A stretch of DNA of 40,672 nucleotides from Myxococcales bacterium (lineage in GTDB: Bacteria > Myxococcota_A > Polyangia > Haliangiales > Haliangiaceae): NCBI GenBank assembly GCA_016794525.1, contig JAEUJY010000150.1:1-40672 (forward strand), in the 5' to 3' direction. Shown in pieces: positions 25,149-33,758 of the stretch; position 1 is the stretch's first letter, and each line of letters opens with the position of its first letter. The notes beneath the pieces are model-generated. The model had not been told where the DNA came from. It saw only the letters and a list, made by a program, of their open reading frames with translations, and made no database searches. The position numbers and the translations under genes were made by a program.

Positions 25149-26624
25149 TCAGGTCGGCGGCGGCTGGAACGACATCGACTGGCGCGCGGCGTTGTCGTCG
25201 AGGATCGGCGAATCGTAGCCGGCCATGACCGCGCGCGCGCCGCCGGCCGACTGGAGCCCGAAGGTCGCGGAGCCGCCGCGGATGTTCAGGCAGCCGGAGA
25301 AGCCCTGGTAGGTGACGTTCACGACGTTCGAGGTCTCGTGGATCTGGATCATCACCTGCACGGCGTCGCTGCCGCACACCGACGAGAACAGGCGGTTGCG
25401 GAAGTACAGGTTGAAGACGCGGCCCCCCGGCGAACCGAAGGTCGCGTACTCGAAGTACTCGCCGCTGCCGGAGTCGCGCAGGTCGTCCCAGAAGAACGCG
25501 AGCAACGGGTCGGTCGAGATGCCCGTCGGCAGCGCGGTGTTGCTGAAGCTCGACGGACAGCTGGTGCCGAAGGTGAGCGTGCCGTTGCTGGACACGCCGA
25601 TCACCGAGGTGCTGGCGCCGAAGCCGGTGAACGTGAAGCCCAGCGGGATCGCCGGGAAGCAGGTGTCGTCAGCCAGGTTCTCGACGTGGGTCCAGGCCGA
25701 TCGATCGTCGACGCTGAAGCTCATGTCGAACGACGCGACGATGGTGTTGCTGAGGCCGGCCGGGCCCTGCGGGCCCTGGGGCCCCTGCGGACCGGCGGGG
25801 CCCTGAGGACCGGTGGCGCCGGTCGCGCCCGGCGCGCCTTGCGGGCCCGTCGCACCGGTTGCCCCCGTCGCGCCCGTCGCCCCCGTGGGCCCAGGCACAC
25901 CCTGCGGGCCGGGGAAGCCTTGCGGCCCCTGCGGCCCCGTCGCGCCGGTCGCGCCTTGCGGACCTTGCGGGCCGGTCGCGCCGGTCGCGCCGGTGTCACC
26001 CGTGGGGCCCGTCGCGCCGGTCTCGCCTTGCGGGCCCTGCGGACCGATCGGCCCGATCTCGCCCTGCGGACCTTGCGGGCCCGTCGCGCCGGTCTCGCCT
26101 TGCGGGCCCTGCGGACCGATCGGCCCGGTCGCACCGGTGGCCCCCGTCGCGCCGGTCTCGCCCTGCGGCCCTTGCGGGCCCGCCGCGCCGGTGTCGCCTT
26201 GCGGCCCTTGCGGCCCGGTCGCGCCGGTGGGCCCGGCCGGTCCTTGCGGCCCAGGCGCACCGGCAGGCCCTGCGGGCCCCGCCGGGCCTTGCTCACCGAG
26301 GCAGTCGGCGGCATCGCACGAGCCCGAGCCGTCGACGTCCTCGGCACCGTCGCAGCGGTGATCGCCGTCGAGATCCCAGCAGTCGACGCCGTCGCTGCAC
26401 GCGCAGCCGTGGCCGTGCCCGTGGCCGCGATCGTCGCAGTCGTCGTCGTCGTCGTCGTCGTCGTGGCGACGCGCGTTGGCGGCCGCCGCGCCATCATCGT
26501 CGTCGACGATCGCGCCGTCGTCGGTGGCCACGCGCGACGGATCGCCCGGGTCACGTTCATCGCCACACCCGGCGATCACCAGACACACCACCAGCGACAA
26601 CCGACGCAGCGGAAGCATCCCCAT
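25149..26624 (-). CDS. Collagen-like lipoprotein with acidic/His-rich region and C-terminal beta domain
   Basis: The protein has 491 residues from ATG 26624 (ATG 26618 also possible). The lipoprotein signal ends in VIAGC. Next come an acidic and His-rich stretch (eight Asp in a row, then GHGHGHGC) and Asp/Cys-rich motifs of the type [20 protein letters not shown] that look calcium-binding. About 61 uninterrupted Gly-X-Y triplets follow, mostly GPQ, GAT and GPA. The last 190 residues form a beta-rich domain with [23 protein letters not shown] and SSNGTLTF. Collagen-like stalks on bacterial surfaces hold terminal adhesive or sensor domains; hydroxylated proline is not expected, so Thr-rich triplets probably help stabilise the helix. 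The binding partner is unknown. Confidence 0.88.
   Translation of the reverse strand: MGMLPLRRLSLVVCLVIAGCGDERDPGDPSRVATDDGAIVDDDDGAAAANARRHDDDDDDDDCDDRGHGHGHGCACSDGVDCWDLDGDHRCDGAEDVDGSGSCDAADCLGEQGPAGPAGPAGAPGPQGPAGPTGATGPQGPQGDTGAAGPQGPQGETGATGATGATGPIGPQGPQGETGATGPQGPQGEIGPIGPQGPQGETGATGPTGDTGATGATGPQGPQGATGATGPQGPQGFPGPQGVPGPTGATGATGATGATGPQGAPGATGATGPQGPAGPQGPQGPQGPAGLSNTIVASFDMSFSVDDRSAWTHVENLADDTCFPAIPLGFTFTGFGASTSVIGVSSNGTLTFGTSCPSSFSNTALPTGISTDPLLAFFWDDLRDSGSGEYFEYATFGSPGGRVFNLYFRNRLFSSVCGSDAVQVMIQIHETSNVVNVTYQGFSGCLNIRGGSATFGLQSAGGARAVMAGYDSPILDDNAARQSMSFQPPPT
25749..26297 (-). repeat. Gly-X-Y collagen repeat region
   Basis: About 61 consecutive in-frame triplets encode Gly-X-Y with no interruption. 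Common units are [12 protein letters not shown] and GETGAT. Third-base differences show the copies have diverged by point change rather than being a recent expansion. Confidence 0.9.
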
Positions 26625-26834
26625 GCGCGTGATGGCATCACGGCGTGCGACACCGGTCAATCGCGCACTGCCACGCGCCCGCGACATTCGCGCGGCGCAC
26701 CCGGTCGCGCTCGTCCGAAAAGCGGACGTTCGCGGGACCGCGACGGCGCCCCCATCACCCCGGACGGGTGAGCGGCCACCGCCGCCCCGTTCGCGTGACT
26801 CGACCGCCGCGCGACGGCGTGGTCAGGTACCGCG

Positions 26835-27974
26835 ATGCGCATCGTGGAGCTGCGATCGGGCGGCACGCCCGTCGTCATCGACGACGGCTTCGTCGCCGTG
26901 CTGGGCGACGGCGCGCGCGTGGTCGACGTCCGCGGCACGCCCAGCGTGACGCTCGAGGTGCCCGGGGTCGTCGCCGCCGCCGCGTCCCGCCGCGGGCTGG
27001 TGACGATCGACGCGGCGGGCGTCGTGGCGCGCTGGGCCCATGGCGACGGTCGCTGGCGCTGCGCGGCGCGCGTCGCGCTGCCGGCGGCGCCCGAGGATCC
27101 CGAACTCGCCGCCTCGCCGTCGGGTCGGTGCGCGTTCGTCGACGGCGCGTGCGGCCAGCTGATCGACCTCGACGCCGGCAGCGTCACCGCCGAGCTCGAC
27201 GCCGCCTACGGCACGGCGCGGCCGTGCTTCGACGTGCTCCCCGACGGACGCGAGGCGCTGTTCGTCGCGGCGCCCGGCTACATGAGCGTGCGCATGCTCG
27301 ACGCCGCGCGCGGCGACGTGCTCGGCGCCTTCGACGAGCAGACCTCGACCGACGTCTGCCACGTCGACTTCCGGCTGGCGCTCGACGGCGCGCGGCTGGT
27401 GACGTTCGGCTGTGTCTGGGCGTGGCCCTACGAGGTGCGCATCTACGACGCGACGCCGTGGACCGGGGCCGGCGCCTCGCCGGGGCCGAGGCCGCCGCCG
27501 CCGGGCTTTCCGCTGCCGCTGGTCCGCGCCATCGAGCCGCTCGCCTCCAACATGCTGCTGGCGGCGCACGTCGACGCGGCCACGGGCGATCTGACGAGCG
27601 CGTGCCTCGAGCAGCGCGCGGCGCTGACGGCCGAGGGCGCCAGCCACGCGCTCGCGCACCTGCGCGCGGCAGAGCCCCCGCTGGCGGCGCAGCTCGCGGC
27701 GGTGACCGGCGACGCGCCGCTCGTGCTGATCGCGCGGCGGCTCGACCCGCGCGACGGCCGCACCGTCAGCGCCGCCGTCCACGCGGTCCCGGCCATCGAC
27801 GAGCGCCGGGTCCACTACGCGCCGGGCCATCGCGTCGTGCTGGCCGGCCCGCGCCTGCTGGTGTGCGACGCCAGCGCCGACCGGCTCGACGACTTCGGCG
27901 AGCTCCGCCTCGCGCCCGACGCGCGCACCGCCGTGACCGCCGACGGCGCCACGCTGATCATCGTCGGTCCGTGA
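26835..27974 (+). CDS. Hypothetical protein, possible beta-propeller
   Basis: The protein has 379 residues with no signal peptide. It is made of many short beta strands with patterns such as VVIDDGFVAVLGDGARVVDVRG, GLVTIDAAGVVARW and ARLVTFGCVWAWPYEVRIYD. These suggest a WD40-like or similar propeller, but no canonical WD or kelch motif is clear. It is cytosolic by default. ATG 26835 has no Shine-Dalgarno. It is convergent with the TonB-like gene, 10 nt away. No function is assigned. Confidence 0.75.
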   Translation: MRIVELRSGGTPVVIDDGFVAVLGDGARVVDVRGTPSVTLEVPGVVAAAASRRGLVTIDAAGVVARWAHGDGRWRCAARVALPAAPEDPELAASPSGRCAFVDGACGQLIDLDAGSVTAELDAAYGTARPCFDVLPDGREALFVAAPGYMSVRMLDAARGDVLGAFDEQTSTDVCHVDFRLALDGARLVTFGCVWAWPYEVRIYDATPWTGAGASPGPRPPPPGFPLPLVRAIEPLASNMLLAAHVDAATGDLTSACLEQRAALTAEGASHALAHLRAAEPPLAAQLAAVTGDAPLVLIARRLDPRDGRTVSAAVHAVPAIDERRVHYAPGHRVVLAGPRLLVCDASADRLDDFGELRLAPDARTAVTADGATLIIVGP

Positions 27975-27984
27975 CGCCGCGCGC

Positions 27985-28689
27985 CTACCGTTGCCGATAG
28001 ACGAACTGGACGATCGAGCACGCCGCGGCGAGCTGGCCATCGATGACGAACGGGCGGTAGCGCCACTGCCGGACCTCGCGCTCGAGGCGGGCGTCGTACG
28101 CGGGGAAGCCGGACGCCTTGAGCACGGTGACCGCCGCGACGGCGCCGGCGCGGTCGACGCAGACCTTCAGCGGGACGATCAGCTGGGGCTGCCCCACCCG
28201 GCGGATCTCGATCTTGGTCGCGTCGTCGGGGACGATGGCCTTGCTGCCCGCGAGGCGGTGTTGCTCGAACGCGGACGGCGGCACGATCTGCGGCGGCGCG
28301 ATCGGCGGCGCCGGCGCGACCGCGCCACCGACGCGCGGCGGCGACACGCCGGGCGGCGGCGACGACACGCCGGGCGGCGGCGACGACACGCCGGGCGGCG
28401 GCGAGATCACCGGGGGGCGCGCGGAGGTCCGCGGGGCGCTCGACTGTGACGGGACGAGGTAGGCCGTCGCTGCGGCGGCCAGCCCGACCGCGACCACGGC
28501 CGCCGCGACCACCGCGGTGCGCGGCCGGCGCGCCGGTGGCTCGTGCGGCAGCGCGACGGGATGCGCCGGGTGCGCCGCCACGGCCGCGTGCACGCTGGCG
28601 CGCACGCGTTCGCGCTCGGCAGGCGACAGCGGGCGGACCGGACCGCGCGCGAGAGGGATGAGCGCGTCGACAGGATCGGGGTGGGTCAC
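27985..28689 (-). CDS. TonB-C-terminal-like protein, possible anti-sigma factor of the adjacent ECF sigma
   Basis: The protein has 234 residues. An N-terminal cytosolic part (SPAERERVRASVHAAV) is followed by one membrane helix (TAVVAAAVVAVGLAAAATAYLV) near residues 58-80. A Pro/Ser repeat (three PPPGVSS units) comes next, then a domain like the TonB C terminus: LKVCVDRAGAVAAVTVLKASG and an R-x-W-R-Y-R-P-F strand. The start GTG overlaps the sigma-factor stop by GTGA, so both are one coupled unit. A sigma/membrane-protein pair is the classic sigma/anti-sigma layout. That, and the N-terminal cytosolic helix, suggest it restrains the sigma factor; the TonB-like domain would be the periplasmic sensor. 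This is inference. Confidence 0.75.
   Translation of the reverse strand: MTHPDPVDALIPLARGPVRPLSPAERERVRASVHAAVAAHPAHPVALPHEPPARRPRTAVVAAAVVAVGLAAAATAYLVPSQSSAPRTSARPPVISPPPGVSSPPPGVSSPPPGVSPPRVGGAVAPAPPIAPPQIVPPSAFEQHRLAGSKAIVPDDATKIEIRRVGQPQLIVPLKVCVDRAGAVAAVTVLKASGFPAYDARLEREVRQWRYRPFVIDGQLAAACSIVQFVYRQR
28343..28405 (-). repeat. 21-bp tandem repeat (x3) encoding PPPGVSS
   Basis: Three copies of GACACGCCGGGCGGCGGCGAC, the first two identical and the third differing in the last base, encode the PPPGVSS linker. It preserves frame and may vary in copy number between strains. Confidence 0.9.
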
Positions 28690-29267
28690 GGCGAGGTCCT
28701 TTCACGCAGGCGGAGTTCGAGCTGACGACGCGCGGCGAGGGCACGCTGCTTCACGGCGTCGGGCGAGGCGCCGACGAGCGCGGCGGCCTCGCGCATCGAG
28801 AGCCCCTCGATGGCGGTGAGCACGAACGCGACGCGCTTGTCCACGTCGACGTCGGCGAGCGCGGTGAACAACGCCAGCAGGCCGCGCCGCGCCGCCGCGC
28901 GGGCCTCGGGCGTCGCCCCCGGCTCGATCAGATCGTCCATCGCGGCGGGATCGGTCACCACCATCCGCCGCCCGCGCCCGCGCAGGTGATCGATGGCGAC
29001 GTGGACCGCGATGCGACGGACGAACGTCGCGACCGAGGACTCGCCGCGAAACCGGGGCAGCGCGAGGTAGACCTGCAAGAAGGCCTGCTGCAGGACGTCC
29101 TCCCGATCGGGGCTGGGCCCGAGCAGGCGGGTCACGAGCGCGAACACCCCATCGGCGTGCGACTCGTACAGCTCCGCGAACGCCGGCGGCTCGAGGCGCG
29201 GCACCGGTTCGGGCGCGCCGCGCGTGGGCGGTGGGCGGGCGTCATCGACGATAGCGAGCAGTGCCAT
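28686..29267 (-). CDS. ECF-type RNA polymerase sigma factor
   Basis: The protein has 193 residues. Region 2 holds FAELYESHADGVFALVTRLLG, then DREDVLQQAFLQVYLALPRFRGESSVATFVRRIAVHVAIDHLR. Region 4 has RVAFVLTAIEGLSMREAAALVGASPDAVKQRALAARRQL, a helix-turn-helix for the -35 element. Length and layout are those of sigma-70 ECF. Its stop overlaps the start of the TonB-like gene. Which promoters it reads cannot be told from this window; it may drive its own operon. Confidence 0.93.
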   Translation of the reverse strand: MALLAIVDDARPPPTRGAPEPVPRLEPPAFAELYESHADGVFALVTRLLGPSPDREDVLQQAFLQVYLALPRFRGESSVATFVRRIAVHVAIDHLRGRGRRMVVTDPAAMDDLIEPGATPEARAAARRGLLALFTALADVDVDKRVAFVLTAIEGLSMREAAALVGASPDAVKQRALAARRQLELRLRERTSP

Positions 29268-29355
29268 ACCACCCTAGTCGGAGCGAGCCGCGCGGCGGGA
29301 AGCGGCAATCGCACCGGACGGCGTATGACCGCGCTGCCGGGGCGGCATCTCGGCC

Positions 29356-29384
29356 TTGACATTATTTAACGAACGCGTTAAATG
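29356..29384 (+). promoter_or_regulatory. Sigma-70-type promoter of the ArsR-AHSA1 unit
   Basis: TTGACA (29356-29361), a 17-nt spacer and TAAATG (29379-29384) form a near-consensus housekeeping promoter. It is a conspicuous AT-rich island in GC-rich surroundings. It puts transcription start near 29390-29392, after the ATG at 29387, so the ArsR start is taken as ATG 29411. Confidence 0.7.
29364..29383. promoter_or_regulatory. Probable ArsR operator (ATTTAACG-N4-CGTTAAAT)
   Basis: A perfect 8-bp inverted repeat, ATTTAACG AACG CGTTAAAT, lies between the -35 and -10 boxes and overlaps the -10. Dimer binding here would block RNA polymerase, the standard mode for ArsR-type autorepression. Confidence 0.7.
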
Positions 29385-29410
29385 ATATGAAGACACTGGA
29401 AATTCAGGCG

Positions 29411-29746
29411 ATGCAATCCGACCCCACGCTCGACCGCACGTTCGCGGCGCTCGCCGACCCGACCCGCCGCGCGATCGTCGCGCGCCTGGCCCGCGGCGAC
29501 GCGTCGGTGATGGAGCTCGCGGCGCCGTTCGCGATGAGCTTGCCGGCGATCTCGCGGCACCTGAAGGTGCTCGAGCGCGCGGGCCTGATCACCCGCAGCC
29601 GGGACGCCAAGAAGCGGCCGTGCGCGCTGCGCGCCGCGGCGCTCGACGACGTGACCCGCTGGGCCGAGCACACCCGCCGCACGTGGGACGAGCGCCTCGA
29701 TCGCCTGGCCGACTACCTCAAGGAGACCGCCGATGACGACGAATGA
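29411..29746 (+). CDS. ArsR-family helix-turn-helix regulator
   Basis: The protein has 111 residues from ATG 29411. It begins DPTLDRTFAALADPTRRAIVARLARGDASVMELAAPFAMSLPAISRHLKVLERAGLI, a winged helix of the ArsR type. There are no metal-binding cysteines, so it does not sense arsenic or zinc in the usual way. It belongs to the group paired with AHSA1/SRPBCC proteins. The last 14 nt overlap the next gene. ATG 29387 is rejected because it lies upstream of the predicted transcription start. Confidence 0.92.
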   Translation: MQSDPTLDRTFAALADPTRRAIVARLARGDASVMELAAPFAMSLPAISRHLKVLERAGLITRSRDAKKRPCALRAAALDDVTRWAEHTRRTWDERLDRLADYLKETADDDE

Positions 29747-30215
29747 AGCGAGCTGGGACATCGAGCGCGAGGTCGTGCTGTCGCGCGTGCTGGACGCGCC
29801 GCGCGAGCGCGTCTTCCGCGCCTGGACCGAGGCCGAGCGGATCGGCGCGTGGTTCGCGCCGCGCGACTTCGCGTGCCGGATCCGCCACGCCGACATCCGC
29901 GTCGGCGGCGCGCTGCGGTTCGACTTCGTCGGCACCAACGGCGTCGTGTACGACAACCGGATCACGTTCCTCGAGATCACCGCGCCGTCGCGGCTGGTGT
30001 TCGACCACGGCGCCGACCGCGACGACGCGCCCGACGTCTTCCGCGTGACGATCACGTTCGACGCGCAGAGCAACGGCAAGACCGTGCTGACGCTGCGCCA
30101 GCTGCACCCGACCAAGGCCCGGCGCGACGCCGTGATCGGCTTCGGCGCGGTCGAGATCGGCAACGGCACGATGGACAAGCTCGCCGAGTACCTCGCCGGC
30201 GAGGCCGCGCGCTGA
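29733..30215 (+). CDS. SRPBCC (AHSA1-like) domain protein
   Basis: The protein has 160 residues. The START-like fold signature is VLSRVLDAPRERVFRAWTEAERIGAWFAP, followed by the strands DIRVGGALRFDF, ITFLEITAPSRLVF and a closing amphipathic helix NGTMDKLAEYLA. Such proteins form a hydrophobic cavity and, with the paired ArsR, are a frequent two-gene module. A ligand is unknown. It overlaps the ArsR gene by 14 nt, so the two are coupled. Confidence 0.92.
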   Translation: MTTNEASWDIEREVVLSRVLDAPRERVFRAWTEAERIGAWFAPRDFACRIRHADIRVGGALRFDFVGTNGVVYDNRITFLEITAPSRLVFDHGADRDDAPDVFRVTITFDAQSNGKTVLTLRQLHPTKARRDAVIGFGAVEIGNGTMDKLAEYLAGEAAR

Positions 30216-30356
30216 CAGCGCCCCACCGGCGAATAGCTGAGCCGGCATCGCCACTTCGGCGATCGCCCCGGAGGCCGCCGCCGCTGATGATCGCGGGCTC
30301 GCGAAAATCGGCAGCCCGCCGCGTCACGTTTCTGCCAGGCGATCCTCTACCCGAGC

Positions 30357-30815
30357 ATGACCATCATCGCGAAGCGCGCCCTGGCCGCCGGGGCTCTCCT
30401 GATCTCTCTGACCACCGGTTGCAGCATGCTCGGCAAGAAGGCGAGCACGGGCGGCGGCGGCGGCGGTGCCGCGTCGGGCATCGGCGACACCATGGCCGAC
30501 GCGCCGGTCTACCACCGCGGCGACTCGTTCAAGTTCACCGCGCCGTGCCGCGCCAGCGGCTACGCCAAGTTCGACATCCCCACCGACGAGCCGGTCAAGA
30601 TCACCCTCACCGGCACCGGCCCCGAGGGCGCCGGTATCAACCCCGCCTACCTGAAGGCCAGCGGCGGCGCGGTCGACGGCCAGATGAAGGGCGACATCGA
30701 GGTCGCCGGCGGCCCGATCGTGTTCGACGTCACCGGCCAGGAGGGCGGCTCGTTCCTGCAGATCACCGAGACCGTCCCGTGCAAGGGCGTCGAGGTGAGC
30801 GTCACGGTCGAGTAG
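30357..30815 (+). CDS. Small hypothetical lipoprotein
   Basis: The protein has 152 residues. MTIIAKRALAAGALLISLTTGC is a lipoprotein signal (lipobox TTGC). A Gly-rich linker leads to a beta-sandwich-like body with FKFTAPCRASGYAKFDIPTDEPVKITLTGTG and a matching Cys in ETVPCKGVEVSVTVE, probably one disulfide. No family recognised. It should sit in the periplasmic membrane face. Confidence 0.82.
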   Translation: MTIIAKRALAAGALLISLTTGCSMLGKKASTGGGGGGAASGIGDTMADAPVYHRGDSFKFTAPCRASGYAKFDIPTDEPVKITLTGTGPEGAGINPAYLKASGGAVDGQMKGDIEVAGGPIVFDVTGQEGGSFLQITETVPCKGVEVSVTVE

Positions 30816-30914
30816 CCGACCCGCGCGCTGGCCGCGCGGCGCGATCACCAGGCGGTGCGATCGCGCCGCCCCCTACCCGACGCGTACCCGGCGACCTCCG
30901 CTAGGATGGGGGTG

Positions 30915-31394
30915 ATGTCGTCGTCACGAACGCTGCTGCCCGCGCTGGCGATCACCGCGCTCAGCGGCTGCGCCATCGGGTACCACGGCCGGATCGACAG
31001 CCGCGATCAGACGCCCCACAGCGTCAGCGCGCAGTTCTTGTACCTGGGCCGTGTGCTGGCCGGCGTCACCGTCGCCAGCGCCGCCGTGCGCGAGAGCGTC
31101 ACGAGCGAAGGGCGCTCCGAGACGCGCTACGGGATCCCGGTGGGCTACCGGGTCCTCGACACCAGCCCCGACGGCGTCGACCCGCGGTGGGAGCTGTGGC
31201 CGTTCGCCGGCGGCGTGCTCGACGGCGGCGCGCCGGGCTTCGACGCCGGGCTGCACGTGCGCTACGAGCGCCTGGGCTACCTGGAGATCGGCGTCGAGCG
31301 GACCTTCGGCGCGCACGGCGATGGCCAGGCGTTCGTCGGCGGCGGATTCGACCTCGGCCGGATGAACACCTGCGGCTGCATGCCGTGGGACTGA
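30915..31394 (+). CDS. Small hypothetical lipoprotein
   Basis: The protein has 159 residues from ATG 30915; TAGGAT lies 7 nt upstream and the in-frame starts at 30855 and 30906 are rejected. The signal MSSSRTLLPALAITALSGC ends in lipobox LSGC. The body has beta-strand patterns (FDAGLHVRYERLGYLEIGVE) that recall small outer-membrane-barrel-like proteins. It ends in CGCMPWD. Function is unknown. Confidence 0.78.
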   Translation: MSSSRTLLPALAITALSGCAIGYHGRIDSRDQTPHSVSAQFLYLGRVLAGVTVASAAVRESVTSEGRSETRYGIPVGYRVLDTSPDGVDPRWELWPFAGGVLDGGAPGFDAGLHVRYERLGYLEIGVERTFGAHGDGQAFVGGGFDLGRMNTCGCMPWD

Positions 31395-31429
31395 CGCGGC
31401 CCTGACCGGCGTCGCCCGCGCGACGCAGC

Positions 31430-32545
31430 TCAGCGGGCGCACGGCGCGACCGCGCCCAGCGCCTGACGCACCAGCCGGGCGTCGGCGCGCCCCGCGCGGC
31501 GCGGCCGGTAGCCCGGCCCGAGCGCCATCGGCGTCACCCGCACGGCGGCGCACGGCTCACCGGGCGTCAGGCCGATCGTCAGCACCGCGGTGCGCGACTG
31601 GCGCGGGGCGCGGTTGTCGAAGACGAAGTTGCCCAGCGAGTAGGCGATCACGCCGTCGCGGTAGCGCTCGATCGGCTGCAGCACGTGCGGGTGGCTGCCG
31701 ATCACGAGGTCGGCGCCGGCGTCGACCAGCGCGTGCGCTGCCTGGCGCTGCCACGCCGCGGGGTGGTGGCGGCCCTCGGTGCCCCAGTGCACCAGCACGA
31801 TCACCCGGTGGTGCTGCGGCCGCGCGTGCGCGATCACCGGCCCGGCGACGGCCGCCAGGTCGGCCGGCGCCAGGTACGGCAGTTCGAGCGCGCCCGGGCG
31901 CTGGCTGCGGTTGCGGACGGTCGTGACCGCGACGATCGCCAGGCGCCACCCCTTCGCGTCCAGGGTCTCGACCCGGACCGCCGGCGGCGTCGCGACGGCG
32001 CTGCCGAGCGCGGCGATGCCATGCCGGGCGAGGATCGCGACGGTGGCGGCGGCGCCCGCGTCGTCCATGTCGTCGGCGTGGTTGTTGGCCAGGCTGACCG
32101 CGTCGATGCCGGCGGCCGCCAGCAGCGCGACGTGGGCGGCGCTGCCGACGAAGCGCCGGCGCTCGCTTGGCCCGCGGCGCGGCGGCGTCTCGACGATCGG
32201 CGTCTCGAGGTTGGCGATGGCCAGGTCGGCGGCGCGCAGCGGGCCGTGCGCCGCGGCCAGGAGCCGCGGGCTCGCCGGGATCGGTTGCAGCGTGCGCGCG
32301 ACGTAGCGGCCGAACATGACGTCGCCGACGAACGCGAGCTGGATCGGCGCGGGCGGCGGCGGCAGCGGTGGGGCCGCGGGCGCCGGGGCGGGCTCGTCGG
32401 CGGGCCGCGCGCCCGGGGGCACGGCGGCCGCGCGCGGCGCGAGCTCGTCGGCCCGCGACGGCGTGGTCGTCGGCGCGCGCGTCGCGACCGCCAGCGCCAG
32501 GCACGCCATCCACACGCGTCGTCGTGCCACGCCGGTCAGGTCCAT
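31430..32545 (-). CDS. CapA-family metallophosphoesterase (PGA-synthesis-like)
   Basis: The protein has 371 residues from ATG 32545. The N terminus (MACLALAVA) is a short signal and a Pro/Ala linker follows. The CapA/PGA_cap (PF09587) motifs are all present: [32 protein letters not shown] and [14 protein letters not shown], plus [10 protein letters not shown]. CapA is required for poly-gamma-glutamate capsule synthesis in Bacillus, but the family is broad and most members have other roles. No capBC genes are in the window, so a cell-envelope function is the safer reading. It is divergent from the cysteine synthase gene. Confidence 0.9.
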   Translation of the reverse strand: MDLTGVARRRVWMACLALAVATRAPTTTPSRADELAPRAAAVPPGARPADEPAPAPAAPPLPPPPAPIQLAFVGDVMFGRYVARTLQPIPASPRLLAAAHGPLRAADLAIANLETPIVETPPRRGPSERRRFVGSAAHVALLAAAGIDAVSLANNHADDMDDAGAAATVAILARHGIAALGSAVATPPAVRVETLDAKGWRLAIVAVTTVRNRSQRPGALELPYLAPADLAAVAGPVIAHARPQHHRVIVLVHWGTEGRHHPAAWQRQAAHALVDAGADLVIGSHPHVLQPIERYRDGVIAYSLGNFVFDNRAPRQSRTAVLTIGLTPGEPCAAVRVTPMALGPGYRPRRAGRADARLVRQALGAVAPCAR

Positions 32546-32585
32546 GCGATTCCCTGCGGCGAGTATGCTCGCTGCGGAGGTCCTC

Positions 32586-33680
32586 GTGCTCGATGATCGC
32601 ACCGTCCACCGTCTGCGCGGGCTGCGCGTCCTGGTCGGCAACACGCCGCTGCTGGCGATCGAGTACCGCCTCGACGGCGGCCCGCCGCGGGCGGTCTACG
32701 CCAAGGCCGAACACCTGAACCTCACCGGCTCGATCAAGGACCGGATGGCGCTGCACATCCTGCGGCGCGCCTGCGAGACCGGCGCGCTGCGGCCGGGCGG
32801 GCTCATCATCGAGGCCACCAGCGGCAACACCGGCATCTCGTTCGCCGCGATCGGCCGCGCGCTCGGTCACCCGGTGGCGATCTTCATGCCGGACTGGATG
32901 AGCGAAGAGCGCAAGGCGCTCATCCGCTCGTTCGGCGCGGCGATCCACCTGGTGTCGAAGGACGACGGTGGCTTCCTCGGCTCGATCCGCCTGGCCGAGG
33001 AGCTGGCCGCGCAGACGCCGGGGGCGTTCCTGCCCCGCCAGTTCGCCAACGACGAGAACCCGGTCGCCCACGCCACCTCGACCGGCCCCGAGCTCCTGGC
33101 CCAGCTCCGCTCGCAGGGACTCGCCCCGACCGCGTTCACCGCCGGCGTCGGCACCGGCGGCACGATCATGGGCGTCGGTCGCTACCTGCAGCGCGAGGTG
33201 CCCGGGATCAAGGTGCACCCCGTCGAACCGGCCAACTCGCCGACGCTGTCGACCGGCCACAAGGTCGGCCGCCACCGGATCCAGGGCATCTCCGACGAGT
33301 TCATCCCGCCGATCGTCCAGCTCGACGCCCTCGACGCCATCATCGCCGTCGACGACGGCGACGCGATCCGCATGGCGCAGGCGCTCGCCCACCAGGGGCT
33401 CGGCGTCGGCATCTCGTCGGGCGCCAACTTCCTCGCCGCGGTCCGCCTCCGCGAGCAGCTCGGCGACGCCGCGGTGGTGGTGACGGTGTTCCCCGACTCG
33501 AACAAGAAGTACCTGACCACCGATCTGCTGCGCGACGAGCCGCCCCACCCCGACCACCTCGCGCCGCGCATCGAGCTCGACGGGTTCCGCGGCGTGAACC
33601 GCGTGTGCGACGTGTGCTTCGACGCCAGCGACCCAGCGTCTGCGCCGGCGCTGGCCACGCTGACCGGCCGCCGCCCCTGA
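32586..33680 (+). CDS. Cysteine synthase (PLP-dependent, CysK-like)
   Basis: The protein has 364 residues. GTG 32586 is chosen because a perfect GGAGG stands at 32576-32580, 5 nt upstream. The PLP lysine is K51 in TGSIKDRMA, the substrate loop is TSGNTG (78-83), and the phosphate-binding glycine loop is [21 protein letters not shown] follows, as in O-acetylserine sulfhydrylases. The family makes cysteine from O-acetylserine and sulfide in the cytosol. A tail of about 45 residues beyond the core carries VCDVCF. A related possibility is cystathionine beta-synthase-type activity; the CysK reading is favoured by length. Confidence 0.88.
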   Translation: MLDDRTVHRLRGLRVLVGNTPLLAIEYRLDGGPPRAVYAKAEHLNLTGSIKDRMALHILRRACETGALRPGGLIIEATSGNTGISFAAIGRALGHPVAIFMPDWMSEERKALIRSFGAAIHLVSKDDGGFLGSIRLAEELAAQTPGAFLPRQFANDENPVAHATSTGPELLAQLRSQGLAPTAFTAGVGTGGTIMGVGRYLQREVPGIKVHPVEPANSPTLSTGHKVGRHRIQGISDEFIPPIVQLDALDAIIAVDDGDAIRMAQALAHQGLGVGISSGANFLAAVRLREQLGDAAVVVTVFPDSNKKYLTTDLLRDEPPHPDHLAPRIELDGFRGVNRVCDVCFDASDPASAPALATLTGRRP

Positions 33681-33758
33681 GGCGCGCGACCGTGCGGTCA
33701 GCCCGCGACCCGGCGCCTGGAGCGAGGGCCGCCGCGCACGCGGTACGGCGCGGCCGCG

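Noticed and set aside
25813-26361. Plus-strand frame of proline/glycine/valine repeats opposite the collagen-like gene
   Set aside because: It is the mirror image of the Gly-X-Y triplets and lacks a signal or anchor.
31430-32545. Capsule operon suggested by the CapA-like gene
   Set aside because: No capB or capC neighbour; the gene stands alone and CapA-family members have other roles.
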